In this document: one piece after another, positions 8,328 through 17,156 of the stretch | How positions within the stretch are numbered: the stretch's first letter is position 1 | Layout: each line of letters starts with the position of its first letter | DNA from: an uncultured Pseudomonadota bacterium | GTDB taxonomy: Bacteria > Pseudomonadota > Gammaproteobacteria > Steroidobacterales > Woeseiaceae | Length of the DNA: 64,000 bases | Direction: 5' to 3' | NCBI GenBank assembly: GCA_913055625.1 | Contig: CAJXJW010000002.1 | Location: 186,001-250,000, forward strand | Notes under the pieces: model-generated | What the model was told of the DNA's origin: nothing | Database searches by the model: none | What the model saw: only the letters and a program-made list of their open reading frames with translations | Program-made: the position numbers and the translations under genes

Positions 8328-10346
8328 TCAGGGCCTGAGCCGGCCGTCTTCCTTGCCGGTGACGTAGCGGTCGAGCCAGCGGAAATACTGTTCGTACAGG
8401 TGGCGCTCGTAGGACGGCACGGAGAGGACGTGGCCCTCGCCGGGGTACACGACCAGTTCGGTCGGCACGCCGCGCCGCTTGAGCGCGATATAGAGTTGTT
8501 CGGAGTTCAGGATCGGCACGTTCCAGTCGTCCTCGCCGCCGACGATCAGCGTCGGCGTCACGACCTTGTCCAGCGACCAGAACGGCGTGATCCGGTCCCA
8601 GTTCTCGCGGTTCTCGGCGAGCCAGGGCAGGCCGAGTTCCTCTTCCCACCAGCGCTGGTACTGATCGTGCCCGTAGTTAGCGACGTACAGCGTCGCGCTC
8701 GCGCCGGTGATCGCGGCGCGGAAGCGGTCCGTTTTCGTGATGACGTGGTTCGTCATCATGCCGCCGTAGGACCAGCCGTAGACCGCGGTACGCTCCGGAT
8801 CGACCCAGCCCTTGGCAATCACTGCATCCATCGAGGCGATGACGTCCTCGTAGTCGATGCCGCCCCAGTCGCGATAAATCGCTTCCGCGAACGCCTGGCC
8901 ATAGCCCCAGGACCCGCGCGGGTTCGGCATGACGACGACGTAGCCGCGGCCGGCCAGCAGGCGGGATTCGGCCTCGAAGCGCGCATCCCACTGCGCTTGC
9001 GGGCCGCCGTGGATGTACAGCAGCCCCGGGTACCTGCGGCCCGGCTTGTAGTCGGGCGGGAACACGACGAACGTGTCGAGCAGCGTCCCGTCCGTGCTCC
9101 GGTAGTTGTGTTTCTCGACGCGGCTCAGACTGAGCCCGGAAAGCACCGCGTCGTTGACGCGGGACAGCTTCTCGAGGCCGTCGGGGTTGAGCGCGAAGAT
9201 CTCGCCCGGCGCCTGTGGCGTTGCCACGATGGCATACAGCGCATCGCCGGGGCCGATGTCGTAGTCGACGACCACCTCGCCGCCCCGGGTGAGCGTCGCC
9301 AGCGTTCCCGTCGCCAGGTCGACGCGGACGAGACTCTGTTCGCCGCGGGATTCGATGTAGGCAAACATCGACGTTCCGTCCGACGAGAAGCGGGGTTCGT
9401 AGACGCCCGTTTCCTTGAGCGCACCGAAGCCCTGTATCGCGCCCGATGCCACGTCGACGAGCGCGGCCTGGGGGATCGCGTAGATCGGCAACGCACCCGG
9501 TACGCCGGACGTGCAGAGAATCGTCTTGCCGTCGGGGCTCCACGACGGGCTCGCCTCCGCGGACTCGCTGGTCGTGAGGCGCCGCGGCGCGGTGCCGGGC
9601 TTCGCCGCCGTATCGACGATCCACAGGTCCGTGTTGCGGTTGCCGTCCGGTTCCGGCGTGCGGTTGCTGACGAACACGATTCGGCGGCTGTCCGGCGCCC
9701 AGGCGGGCTCACTGTCTTCGTAGTCGCCGAACGTGACCTGCACCGGCGCGCGGGATTCGAGGTCGACGACGTAAACGTGCGCGCGGTAACGGTCGAGGTA
9801 GCCCGTGTAGTCTTCCTTGAACTGCAGGCGGTCGATGACCCACGGGCGCGGGTTCGGCGGTTCCTCTTCGTCGAGGTCCGCGGGCGTCGGGTCTTCGGCC
9901 AGGAACAGCAGCTTCGTGCCGTCTGGCGCCCACTGGTAGGCGTCGATGCCCTGCGGCAGCGTCGTCAGCGCGTGCGCGTCGCCACCACGGCGGTCGTACA
10001 GCCAGATCTGCGAGACGTCATCCTCACGATCCGACAGCACGGCGAGGTAACGGCCGTCGGGGCTCCACTGCGGACTCGTGCTGCCGGCGCCCTCCGCCGA
10101 TACCCGGAACGCGGCGCTGCCGTCGACCGGCTGCACCCAGACCGCGTCGGCGTACGCGTCTTCTTCCAGGTCCTTCGTGCTCAGTGTGTAGGCAACGTAG
10201 GCGCCGTCCGGGCTGACCGCGATTTCATCGACGGTGCCGAGGGCAAGGTAGTGTTCGATGCCGAAGGGTTCTGCGTGGGTGGCGCTGTGGATGGCCGGCA
10301 GAAGCAGCAGTGCCAGCAGGCGCCGGCGGAAACGAATTAGCCGCAT
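8328..10346 (-). CDS. S9-family serine peptidase (prolyl oligopeptidase / acylaminoacyl-peptidase type)
   Basis: A 672-residue exported peptidase, probably trimming oligopeptides in the periplasm. A basic N-terminus and hydrophobic core ending at SATHAEP form a signal peptide. Residues 30-400 contain repeated 'SPDG', 'WSPDGRYLA' and 'WAPDG' blades of a TolB-like beta-propeller that would gate the active site. The C-terminal alpha/beta-hydrolase domain has the nucleophile elbow GWSYGGMM (Ser526), the acid in GGEDDWNVP and the base in GEGHVL. The final residues lead within 18 bases to the GDT1 gene. Peptidase class is secure; exact specificity (dipeptidyl aminopeptidase versus acylaminoacyl-peptidase) is not. 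Confidence 0.9.
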   Translation of the reverse strand: MRLIRFRRRLLALLLLPAIHSATHAEPFGIEHYLALGTVDEIAVSPDGAYVAYTLSTKDLEEDAYADAVWVQPVDGSAAFRVSAEGAGSTSPQWSPDGRYLAVLSDREDDVSQIWLYDRRGGDAHALTTLPQGIDAYQWAPDGTKLLFLAEDPTPADLDEEEPPNPRPWVIDRLQFKEDYTGYLDRYRAHVYVVDLESRAPVQVTFGDYEDSEPAWAPDSRRIVFVSNRTPEPDGNRNTDLWIVDTAAKPGTAPRRLTTSESAEASPSWSPDGKTILCTSGVPGALPIYAIPQAALVDVASGAIQGFGALKETGVYEPRFSSDGTSMFAYIESRGEQSLVRVDLATGTLATLTRGGEVVVDYDIGPGDALYAIVATPQAPGEIFALNPDGLEKLSRVNDAVLSGLSLSRVEKHNYRSTDGTLLDTFVVFPPDYKPGRRYPGLLYIHGGPQAQWDARFEAESRLLAGRGYVVVMPNPRGSWGYGQAFAEAIYRDWGGIDYEDVIASMDAVIAKGWVDPERTAVYGWSYGGMMTNHVITKTDRFRAAITGASATLYVANYGHDQYQRWWEEELGLPWLAENRENWDRITPFWSLDKVVTPTLIVGGEDDWNVPILNSEQLYIALKRRGVPTELVVYPGEGHVLSVPSYERHLYEQYFRWLDRYVTGKEDGRLRP

Positions 10347-10427
10347 GTCGCGATCAGACCCCGGGTGAGGAAACCGTCGACAGGCTAGCGCATGCGGGCC
10401 CGATTGTCTGCGGCGGCGAGCCTCGCG

Positions 10428-11039
10428 TCAGGCCGGTGCGGTGTGCGCGTCGATGAGCTGGCGAGCGATCTCGGAAACGGATTTGACCGGACCGAGGTCC
10501 GCGAAACACAGGCGCGACAGGAACGACCCGCCCATCAGCAGCATCAGCGCGTCGCCGAGCTGGTCGGGATCGCGCGCGCCCATCTCCGCCGCCAGTGCTC
10601 GCAGGCGCTTGAGGATTTCCTCGTGGTGCCGCACGACGATGAGCCGCGCCGGGTGATTTTCGTCGATGATCTCGACCGAGGCGTTCGCGATCGGGCAGCC
10701 GCGGCAGGAATCGTCGTCGCTCGCGGCCGTTTCGAATTCGCGAAACAGGCGTTCGATCTGCCGGCGCGGCTCGCCCGGGTAGGGCGCGATCGACTCGTCC
10801 CACCACTCCCAGAACAGGCGGTCCTGCTCCTCGAGCACGGCGGCGACGAGCTGGTCCTTGGAGCCGAAGTTCCGGTACAGGCTCATCTTGGTCGTGCCCG
10901 CGGCAGCCGCAATGGCGTCGACGCCGATGGCGCGGATGCCCTGGCGGTAAAACAGCTCGCGGGCCGCCTGGAAGATGCGCTCCCCGGCGGAGTCGGGCGA
11001 CGCCTCTTCGGCGCCGAGATTGAACAGGTCTGCCGTCAT
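10428..11039 (-). CDS. TetR/AcrR-family repressor, divergent from RND operon
   Basis: A 203-residue regulator with an N-terminal TetR helix-turn-helix at about residues 18-64 (typical GVDAIAAAAGTTKMSLYRNF) and a variable ligand-binding helical domain. A CRGCP segment near residue 115 is common in one TetR subgroup. Start ATG 11039 is preferred over the upstream in-frame start at 11144, because the domain begins just inside it and the longer version would run through the promoter and operator. The divergent arrangement with the RND adaptor and a perfect palindrome between the two genes argue that it represses the efflux operon and probably itself, with release by a pump substrate. The inducer is unknown. 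Confidence 0.88.
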   Translation of the reverse strand: MTADLFNLGAEEASPDSAGERIFQAARELFYRQGIRAIGVDAIAAAAGTTKMSLYRNFGSKDQLVAAVLEEQDRLFWEWWDESIAPYPGEPRRQIERLFREFETAASDDDSCRGCPIANASVEIIDENHPARLIVVRHHEEILKRLRALAAEMGARDPDQLGDALMLLMGGSFLSRLCFADLGPVKSVSEIARQLIDAHTAPA

Positions 11040-11052
11040 GAAAAACTCTCGC

Positions 11053-11081
11053 TTGACAGGTGAGTGACCGGTCAGTATCTT
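11053..11081 (+). promoter_or_regulatory. Sigma70-type promoter of RND operon with embedded TetR operator
   Basis: TTGACA (11053-11058) and TATCTT (11076-11081) are separated by exactly 17 bases. The spacer contains the perfect 10-bp palindrome TGACCGGTCA at 11065-11074, extendable by one further A/T pair. A repressor dimer bound there would block RNA polymerase directly, which is the classic TetR arrangement. On the opposite strand, TTGACA and CATGAT, also 17 bases apart (within 11116-11144), could be the tetR promoter, which would place the palindrome in the tetR leader. The assignment to the neighbouring TetR protein is by position. Confidence 0.7.
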
Positions 11082-11228
11082 CGCGATGGTACCGAACGGT
11101 ATCGTAACGCGCTCAATCATGTCCTCGTAACGATCGCTTGTCAATGGCCGTTTTCCGAATGGTCAGCTTTAACGGACGAACACGATCGCGCGTTGCCAGA
11201 CAACACATTGAATAAAAAAGGTCTTTCC

Positions 11229-12413
11229 ATGCGTACCCGTAACCTGATCAGCGCGATTGCCTTCCTGGCGGTGGTGACCATCACCGTTCTGGCGAGCCGG
11301 GAGCCCGGCCATGCCGACGTGGCGCCCCCGCCGCCGCCGGCGGTAACAGTCGCGACGGTCGACATCCGCCCGCTGCAGTCCTGGGACGAGTTCACCGGGC
11401 GGCTGGCCGCGGTGGAGACGGTCGACGTGCACCCGCGCGTCAGCGGCTACATCGAGTCGGTGCACTTCGAGGAAGGCGCCGCCGTGAAGGCCGGCGACCT
11501 GCTGTTCCGGATCGACCCGCGGCCGTTCAAAGCCGACGTCGACCGCCTCGCGGCGGAACTCGAGCGCGCCGAAGCGCAGCTCGCGCTGGCCGCATCGAAT
11601 CACGCGCGCGGCGTCCGCCTCTACGAGCAGAATGCGACGTCGCGCGAGCAACTCGAGAGCCTCGCGGCCGCCGAATCCACGCAGCGCGCCGAGCTGGCCG
11701 CCGTGAAGGCGGCGCTGGAGTCGGCGCGCCTGAACCTCGAGTTCACGCGTGTCGTTTCGCCGATCGACGGCCGCGCGTCGCGCGCACAGATCACCGCCGG
11801 CAACCTCGTCGACAGCAGCAGCTGGCTGACGACGGTCGTCTCCAGCGGCCCGATCCACGTGCACTTCGATGCGGACGAACAGACCTACCTGCGCTACCGG
11901 GAGCTGGTGAGCGGCCGCGGTATCGACGCCGTGCAGGTGCAGGTCGGCCTGATCAACGAAGAGGGCTACCCGCACCCGGCGCGCCTCGACTTCATCGACA
12001 ACCGCGTCGATCCGGAGAGCGGCACGATTCGCGGCCGCGCGGTGCTCGACAACGCGGACGGGCGATTCACGCCCGGGCTGTTCGCGCGCGTGCGCCTCGT
12101 CGGCAACGAAACGAGTGACGTCGCGATGGTCGACGACCGGGCAATCGGCACGGACCTCGACCGCAAGTACGTGCTGGTGGTCGACGAGAACAACGTTGCG
12201 AACTACCGGGGCGTGCGTATCGGCCGCTACGTCGACGGACTGCGCGTCGTCACCGACGGGCTCGTCGACGGCGACGTCGTCATCGTCAACGGGCTGCAGC
12301 GCGTTCGACCCGGCTCGCCGGTCACGCCGACCGCCGTCGATATGCAGTCACTTGCACGGACCCCGGATCGCACCGACGAGGGCGGCCTGACCGTCGCCGC
12401 CACACGGAACTAG
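11229..12413 (+). CDS. RND efflux periplasmic adaptor (AcrA/MexA type)
   Basis: A 394-residue membrane-fusion protein, the first gene of a three-gene efflux operon. ATG 11229 begins a signal-anchor ending near GHADVAPPPPP; an upstream in-frame start at 11064 would begin within the promoter. The lipoyl half-motif VHFEEGAAVKAGDLLFRIDPRPF region is at about residues 77-100. A coiled-coil hairpin with many Ala/Glu/Arg residues spans about 100-165, followed by the second lipoyl half around VVSPIDGRASRAQIT and barrel domains containing the typical NEEGYPHPARLDFIDN-like stretch. It should bridge the downstream HAE1-type pump and the OprM-like channel. Confidence 0.9.
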   Translation: MRTRNLISAIAFLAVVTITVLASREPGHADVAPPPPPAVTVATVDIRPLQSWDEFTGRLAAVETVDVHPRVSGYIESVHFEEGAAVKAGDLLFRIDPRPFKADVDRLAAELERAEAQLALAASNHARGVRLYEQNATSREQLESLAAAESTQRAELAAVKAALESARLNLEFTRVVSPIDGRASRAQITAGNLVDSSSWLTTVVSSGPIHVHFDADEQTYLRYRELVSGRGIDAVQVQVGLINEEGYPHPARLDFIDNRVDPESGTIRGRAVLDNADGRFTPGLFARVRLVGNETSDVAMVDDRAIGTDLDRKYVLVVDENNVANYRGVRIGRYVDGLRVVTDGLVDGDVVIVNGLQRVRPGSPVTPTAVDMQSLARTPDRTDEGGLTVAATRN

Positions 12414-12418
12414 ACAGG

Positions 12419-12438
12419 ACCCCGGCGCTGGCCGGGGT
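12419..12438 (+). other. Intercistronic GC hairpin between RND adaptor and pump
   Basis: ACCCCGGC and GCCGGGGT form a perfect 8-bp stem around a GCTG loop, lying 6 bases after the adaptor stop. There is no T-run, so it is not an intrinsic terminator. It covers the only G-rich sequence ahead of the ATG at 12441, and could protect the upstream message from 3' exonucleases or modulate pump translation. Confidence 0.5.
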
Positions 12439-12464
12439 GAATGAATACCCACGGACACCCTCCC

Positions 12465-15400
12465 ATGAACTTCCCGCAATTCTTCGTCAACCGGCCGATC
12501 TTTGCGGCCGTGGTGTCGATGATCATCTTCATCACGGGCGCGCTGTCGCTGCGCCTGCTGCCGATCAGTGAATACCCGGAAGTGGTGCCGCCGACGGTCG
12601 TCGTGCGCGCTACCTACCCGGGCGCGAACCCGCAGGTGGTCGCCGAGACGGTGGCCTCGCCGCTCGAACAGGCGATCAACGGCGTCGAGGACATGCTCTA
12701 CATGTCGTCGATCGCGACCGCGGACGGCCTGATGACGCTCACGGTGACCTTCGCTCTCGGCACCGACCTGGACCGGGCACAGGTGCTCGTCCAGAACCGC
12801 GTGCAGCAGACGCTGCCGAAGCTGCCTGCCGAAGTGCAGCAGCTCGGCGTCGTGACCGAGAAGTCCTCGCCGGACCTCACGATGGTCGTGCACCTGGTGT
12901 CCCCCGACCAGCGTTACGACATGCTGTACCTGTCGAACTACGCGACGCTGCGCGTGCGCGACGAACTCGCGCGGCTCGACGGCGTCGGCCAGGCGCAGGT
13001 CTTCGGCGCGGGCGAATACTCGATGCGCGTGTGGCTGGACCCCGAGAAGGTCGCGGCGCTGAACCTGACGGCGAGCGAGGTCGTGCGCGCGATCCGCGAG
13101 CAGAACATCCAGGTGGCGGCCGGGCAACTCGGATCGCCGCCGTCGCCGTCGTCGGCGCAGTTCCAGCTCCTGATCGATACGCAGGGCCGGCTCGTCGACG
13201 AGTCGGAGTTCGAGAGCATCGTCGTGAAGACGGGCGACACCGGGCAGATCGTCCGGCTCGGCGACGTCGCGCGGATCGAACTCGGCGCCAGCAGCTACTC
13301 GTTGCGCTCACTGCTCGACAACCAGCCGGCCGCCGGCATCGGCCTGTTTCAGCGCCCCGGCTCGAACGCACTCGACATCTCGAGTTCCGTGCGCGAGCGC
13401 ATGGCGGAACTGAGCGCGGAATTCCCGGAGGGTATCGAATACCGGATCGTCTACGACCCGACCACGTTCGTGCGCTCGTCGATCAACGCGGTCGTCAAGA
13501 CGCTGCTCGAGGCACTCGTGCTCGTCGTGCTGGTCGTCGTGTTGTTCCTGCAGACCTGGCGCGCGTCGCTGATCCCGCTCGCCGCGGTACCGGTGTCGCT
13601 CGTCGGCACGCTCGCGGTCATGCACCTGTTCGGCTTTTCGCTGAACACGCTGTCGCTGTTCGCGCTCGTGCTCTCGATCGGTATTGTCGTCGACGACGCG
13701 ATCGTCGTGGTCGAGAACGTCGAGCGCAACATCCGCGAGGGACGCAAGCCGATCGAGGCGACGAAGCAGGCGATGCGCGAAGTGACCGGCCCGATCATCG
13801 CCACGACACTGGTCCTGGTCGCCGTGTTCGTGCCGACCGCGTTCATCAGCAGCCTCACGGGGCAGTTCTACCGCCAGTTCGCGCTGACGATCGCGATCAG
13901 CACGGTGATCTCCGCGATCAACTCGCTGACGCTGTCGCCGGCCCTGTCGGCCCTGTTGCTCAAGGAGCCGGGCACGGCGCCGGATCGCCTGCAACGCGGC
14001 ATCGATCGTGCGTTCGGCTGGGTGTTGCGGCCGTTCAACCGCTTCTTTCGCCGCGCGACGCAGCGCTACACCGCGGGCACGCGCAGGAGCCTGAAGCGGC
14101 CCGCGCTGGCGCTGACGATGTACGCCGGCCTGATCGCGCTGACCTGGGTGGGCTTTACGCAGGTGCCGAGCGGCTTCATCCCCGCGCAGGACAAGCAGTA
14201 CCTCATCGCGTACGCACAGTTGCCCGAGGCGGCGACGCTCGACCGGACGGACGAGGTCATCCAGCGCATGGGCGACATCATCCTGGAGCAGCCGGGCGTC
14301 GCGAACGCGGTGGCGTTCCCGGGCCTCTCCATCAACGGCTTCGTCAATGCGCCGAACGCCGGCATCGTTTTCGTGACGCTCGAGGACTTCTCGGAACGGC
14401 ACGGCGACGCCATGTCCGCCGGCGCAATCGCGGGCGCCCTGAACCAGCAGTTCGGCGCCATCCAGGACGCGTTCGTCGTGATTTTCCCGCCGCCGCCCAT
14501 CATGGGTCTCGGCACGATCGGCGGGTTCCGCATGCAGATCGAGGATCGTGGCGGACACGGCTACGCCGCGCTGTACCAGGAGACGCAGAACCTCGTGCAG
14601 AAGGCCTGGCAGACGCCCGGGCTGACCGGGCTGTTCTCGGGTTTCCAGGTCAACGTGCCGCAGTTGCACGTGGACGTGAACCGCGAGAAGGCGAAAGCGC
14701 AGGGCGTGGATCTCGACGTGTTGTACGAGACGATGCAGATCTACCTGGGCTCGTTGTACGTGAATGACTTCAACCGATTCGGCCGCACCTACCAGGTGAC
14801 GGCGCAGGCAGACATGGACTTCCGGTTGCAGCCCGAGGACGTGTTGAAGCTGAAGGTGCGCAACGCGGACGGTGTCATGGTGCCGCTCGGCAGCTTCGTA
14901 ACCCTCGAGCACCGCGCCGGCCCGGACCTCGTACCGCATTACAACGGCTACCTCACCGCCGAGATCAACGGCGGTCCGGCGCCGGGCTACAGCTCCGGCC
15001 AGGCCGAGGCGCTGATGGCGGAACTCGCGGAACGCGAGTTGCCGAACGGCATGACCTACGAGTGGACCGACCTCACGTACCAGCAGCAGCTTGCCGGTAA
15101 CACGGCGGTGTGGATCTTCCCGTTGTGCGTGCTGCTCGCGTTCCTCGTGCTGGCCGCCCAGTACGAAAGCTGGAGCCTGCCTCTGGTCGTGCTCCTGATC
15201 GTGCCGACGGTGCTGTTGTCCGCGATCGCAGGCGTGTGGCTCACGGGCGGTGACAACAACATCTTCACGCAGATCAGCCTGATCGTGCTGGTCGGGCTCG
15301 CGTGCAAGAACGCGATCCTGATCGTCGAGTTTGCGCGCCATGCCGAGGAGCAGGGCCGGTCGATCTGGCAGGCCGTGGTCGAGGCCTGCCGCCTGCGACT

Positions 15401-15632
15401 GCGCCCGATCATCATGACCTCGCTCGCGTTCATCATGGGCGTCACGCCGCTGGTGTTCTCGAGCGGCGCCGGCGCCGAGATGCGCCACGCGATGGGCGTC
15501 GCCGTGTTCGCCGGGATGATCGGCGTGACCCTGTTCGGCCTGCTGCTGACTCCGGTTTTCTACTACGTGATCCGCCGTCTCGTCGTTCGCTGGCAGGATG
15601 CGCGGCTCGGCGCCGCACCGGAGGCCGCATGA
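12465..15632 (+). CDS. HAE1-type RND multidrug efflux permease (AcrB/MexB-like)
   Basis: A large inner-membrane drug/proton antiporter of 1055 residues from ATG 12465. The N-terminus MNFPQFFVNRPIFA is the family-typical start, so I prefer it to the in-frame ATG at 12441 eight codons earlier. It has the standard duplicated layout: helix 1, porter loop, helices 2-7, second porter loop, helices 8-12. The GIVVDDAIVVVENVER segment near residue 405 has the twin aspartates of the proton relay, and the GFIPAQDK segment near 575 is also typical. It follows the adaptor by 51 bases and its TGA overlaps the start of the channel gene as ATGA, so the three components are translationally linked. Confidence 0.93.
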   Translation: MNFPQFFVNRPIFAAVVSMIIFITGALSLRLLPISEYPEVVPPTVVVRATYPGANPQVVAETVASPLEQAINGVEDMLYMSSIATADGLMTLTVTFALGTDLDRAQVLVQNRVQQTLPKLPAEVQQLGVVTEKSSPDLTMVVHLVSPDQRYDMLYLSNYATLRVRDELARLDGVGQAQVFGAGEYSMRVWLDPEKVAALNLTASEVVRAIREQNIQVAAGQLGSPPSPSSAQFQLLIDTQGRLVDESEFESIVVKTGDTGQIVRLGDVARIELGASSYSLRSLLDNQPAAGIGLFQRPGSNALDISSSVRERMAELSAEFPEGIEYRIVYDPTTFVRSSINAVVKTLLEALVLVVLVVVLFLQTWRASLIPLAAVPVSLVGTLAVMHLFGFSLNTLSLFALVLSIGIVVDDAIVVVENVERNIREGRKPIEATKQAMREVTGPIIATTLVLVAVFVPTAFISSLTGQFYRQFALTIAISTVISAINSLTLSPALSALLLKEPGTAPDRLQRGIDRAFGWVLRPFNRFFRRATQRYTAGTRRSLKRPALALTMYAGLIALTWVGFTQVPSGFIPAQDKQYLIAYAQLPEAATLDRTDEVIQRMGDIILEQPGVANAVAFPGLSINGFVNAPNAGIVFVTLEDFSERHGDAMSAGAIAGALNQQFGAIQDAFVVIFPPPPIMGLGTIGGFRMQIEDRGGHGYAALYQETQNLVQKAWQTPGLTGLFSGFQVNVPQLHVDVNREKAKAQGVDLDVLYETMQIYLGSLYVNDFNRFGRTYQVTAQADMDFRLQPEDVLKLKVRNADGVMVPLGSFVTLEHRAGPDLVPHYNGYLTAEINGGPAPGYSSGQAEALMAELAERELPNGMTYEWTDLTYQQQLAGNTAVWIFPLCVLLAFLVLAAQYESWSLPLVVLLIVPTVLLSAIAGVWLTGGDNNIFTQISLIVLVGLACKNAILIVEFARHAEEQGRSIWQAVVEACRLRLRPIIMTSLAFIMGVTPLVFSSGAGAEMRHAMGVAVFAGMIGVTLFGLLLTPVFYYVIRRLVVRWQDARLGAAPEAA

Positions 15633-17023
15633 ACCGCCTGTCCCGCAGCATCGTTCCCGCGCTGGCGCTCACGCTGAGTGCCTGTGCGGTCGGCCCGGAC
15701 TACGAGACGCCGGAGACGGCGCCCGCGTCCTTCGTCAACGCGTCCCGGCCGGACTTCACGAACGCGCCGGTCGAGGCGGCCTGGTGGCGGCAGTTCGGTG
15801 ACCCGGTCCTCGAGGACCTCGTCACGCGCTCGCTGGCCGGCAACCCGGACCTGCGCATCGCGCAGGCACGCATTGCAGAGGCGCGCGCCGTGTTCGACGA
15901 AGGCAAGCTCGACCTGTTCCCCGCGGTGACGACGCATGCCGGATTCAGCCGGCAGGACTCCCCGGTGCCGCAGTCGGGCGCGCTGACGCCGGTCAGCTAC
16001 GACGTGTACGACGTCGGGTTCGACGCCGCCTGGGAGCTGGACGTCTTCGGCCGCGTGCGGCGCAGCGTCGAAGCAGCCCGCGCGAATGCGGAGGCGGCCG
16101 AGGCCGACTACCAGTTCGCGCAGGTCAGCCTGACGGCCGAGGTCGCGCGCGAGTACTTCGCGTTGCGCGGCGCGCAGCGGCGGCTGGTCGTGGCGAGGAA
16201 CAACCTCGAGAACCAGCGCGAAGTGTTGCGCCTGACGCGCGTGCGGCTGGAGCTCGGCGTCGGCCAGGAGATCGACGTCGCGAGTGCGCGGGCGCGCCTC
16301 GCCGAAACCGAGGCACTGCTGCCGCCGCTCGTCGTGGCGGAGAAGCGCGCGGCCTACCGGCTCGCGGTGCTGCTCGGCCAGCGACCGGGCACGCTCGACG
16401 CCGACCTCGCACCGGTGAGCACTGCGGCGCGGATCGAGGAAATACCGATCGGCGATGCGGCGGACCTGCTGCGCCGGCGACCCGACGTCCGGGCCGCGGA
16501 GCGGCAGCTCGCCGCGCAGACCGCTCGCGTCGGCGTCGCGACGGCCGACCTGTTCCCGCGCCTGAGCGTGACGGGTTTCATCGGCTTCGTGTCGGGAACC
16601 TCGTCGAACCTCGGCGACAGCGGCACGGACGCGTGGTTCGTCACGCCGCGCCTCGACTGGGCGGCGTTCGACCTGGGCAGCGCCCGTGCGCGGCTGCGCG
16701 CCACCGAGGCCGGGACCGACGCGGCGCTGGCGGCGTATGAACAAACGGTGCTGCTGGCACTCGAAGAAACCGAGAACGCGTTCGTTGCGTACGCGGAGGA
16801 GCAGAAGCGGCTCGCGGCACTCGTCGAGCAGGTCTCGGCATCGCGGCGCGCCGCGGAACTTGCCCGGATCCAGTACGAGGAGGGCGCGGTCGATTTCCTC
16901 CGGCTGCTGGACGCGGAGAGCACGGTGCTGGACGCGGAGGATGCGGTCACGGCGGCGGAAACATCGCTGAACACGAACGTCGTCGCCATCTACAAGGCGC
17001 TGGGTGGCGGATGGAACCTCTGA
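15629..17023 (+). CDS. Outer-membrane efflux lipoprotein (OprM/NodT family)
   Basis: A 464-residue TolC-fold channel protein. It starts at ATG 15629, overlapping the pump stop codon by four bases. The signal peptide ends in a lipobox, LSAC, with CAVGPDY after it; this C-x-VGPDY motif is the hallmark of the OprM/NodT lipoproteins. Two repeats of the outer-membrane efflux domain (about 60-250 and 270-460) are visible as Ala/Arg/Glu-rich coiled-coil helices separated by short beta segments (e.g. RPDVRAAERQLAAQTARVGVA). It completes the tripartite complex through which the pump discharges to the outside. Confidence 0.92.
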   Translation: MNRLSRSIVPALALTLSACAVGPDYETPETAPASFVNASRPDFTNAPVEAAWWRQFGDPVLEDLVTRSLAGNPDLRIAQARIAEARAVFDEGKLDLFPAVTTHAGFSRQDSPVPQSGALTPVSYDVYDVGFDAAWELDVFGRVRRSVEAARANAEAAEADYQFAQVSLTAEVAREYFALRGAQRRLVVARNNLENQREVLRLTRVRLELGVGQEIDVASARARLAETEALLPPLVVAEKRAAYRLAVLLGQRPGTLDADLAPVSTAARIEEIPIGDAADLLRRRPDVRAAERQLAAQTARVGVATADLFPRLSVTGFIGFVSGTSSNLGDSGTDAWFVTPRLDWAAFDLGSARARLRATEAGTDAALAAYEQTVLLALEETENAFVAYAEEQKRLAALVEQVSASRRAAELARIQYEEGAVDFLRLLDAESTVLDAEDAVTAAETSLNTNVVAIYKALGGGWNL

Positions 17024-17050
17024 CCACAATGACCAGACAAGGGGAACGGC

Positions 17051-17152
17051 ATGAATGACGATCGATCGCCCGATGATATCGAGCCGGCTGCGATCGGCCT
17101 CTGGGTCGTGCTCGCGCTGATCCTGGTCGGCGCGATCGTCAAGCTGATCTGA
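17051..17152 (+). CDS. Small single-span membrane peptide downstream of RND operon
   Basis: A 33-codon frame not recognised as any family. It has an AAGGGGAA ribosome-binding site at 17039-17046 ahead of ATG 17051. An acidic N-terminus (MNDDRSPDDIEP) is followed by one hydrophobic span (about residues 13-32: AAIGLWVVLALILVGAIVKL) and a stop at 17150-17152. It starts 27 bases after the channel gene and ends 4 bases before a convergent gene, so it sits at the end of the efflux operon. Small membrane peptides can modulate RND pumps (AcrZ with AcrB is the known case); no resemblance to AcrZ is claimed, only position and topology. Confidence 0.55.
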   Translation: MNDDRSPDDIEPAAIGLWVVLALILVGAIVKLI

Positions 17153-17156
17153 GCGA

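Noticed and set aside
8310-8330. Manganese (yybP-ykoY) riboswitch upstream of the GDT1-like gene
   Set aside because: Only 18 bases separate the gene from the preceding peptidase, which leaves no room for the aptamer.
13308-15488. Long antisense open frame across the second RND pump
   Set aside because: Same compositional artefact; the plus-strand pump has all family motifs.
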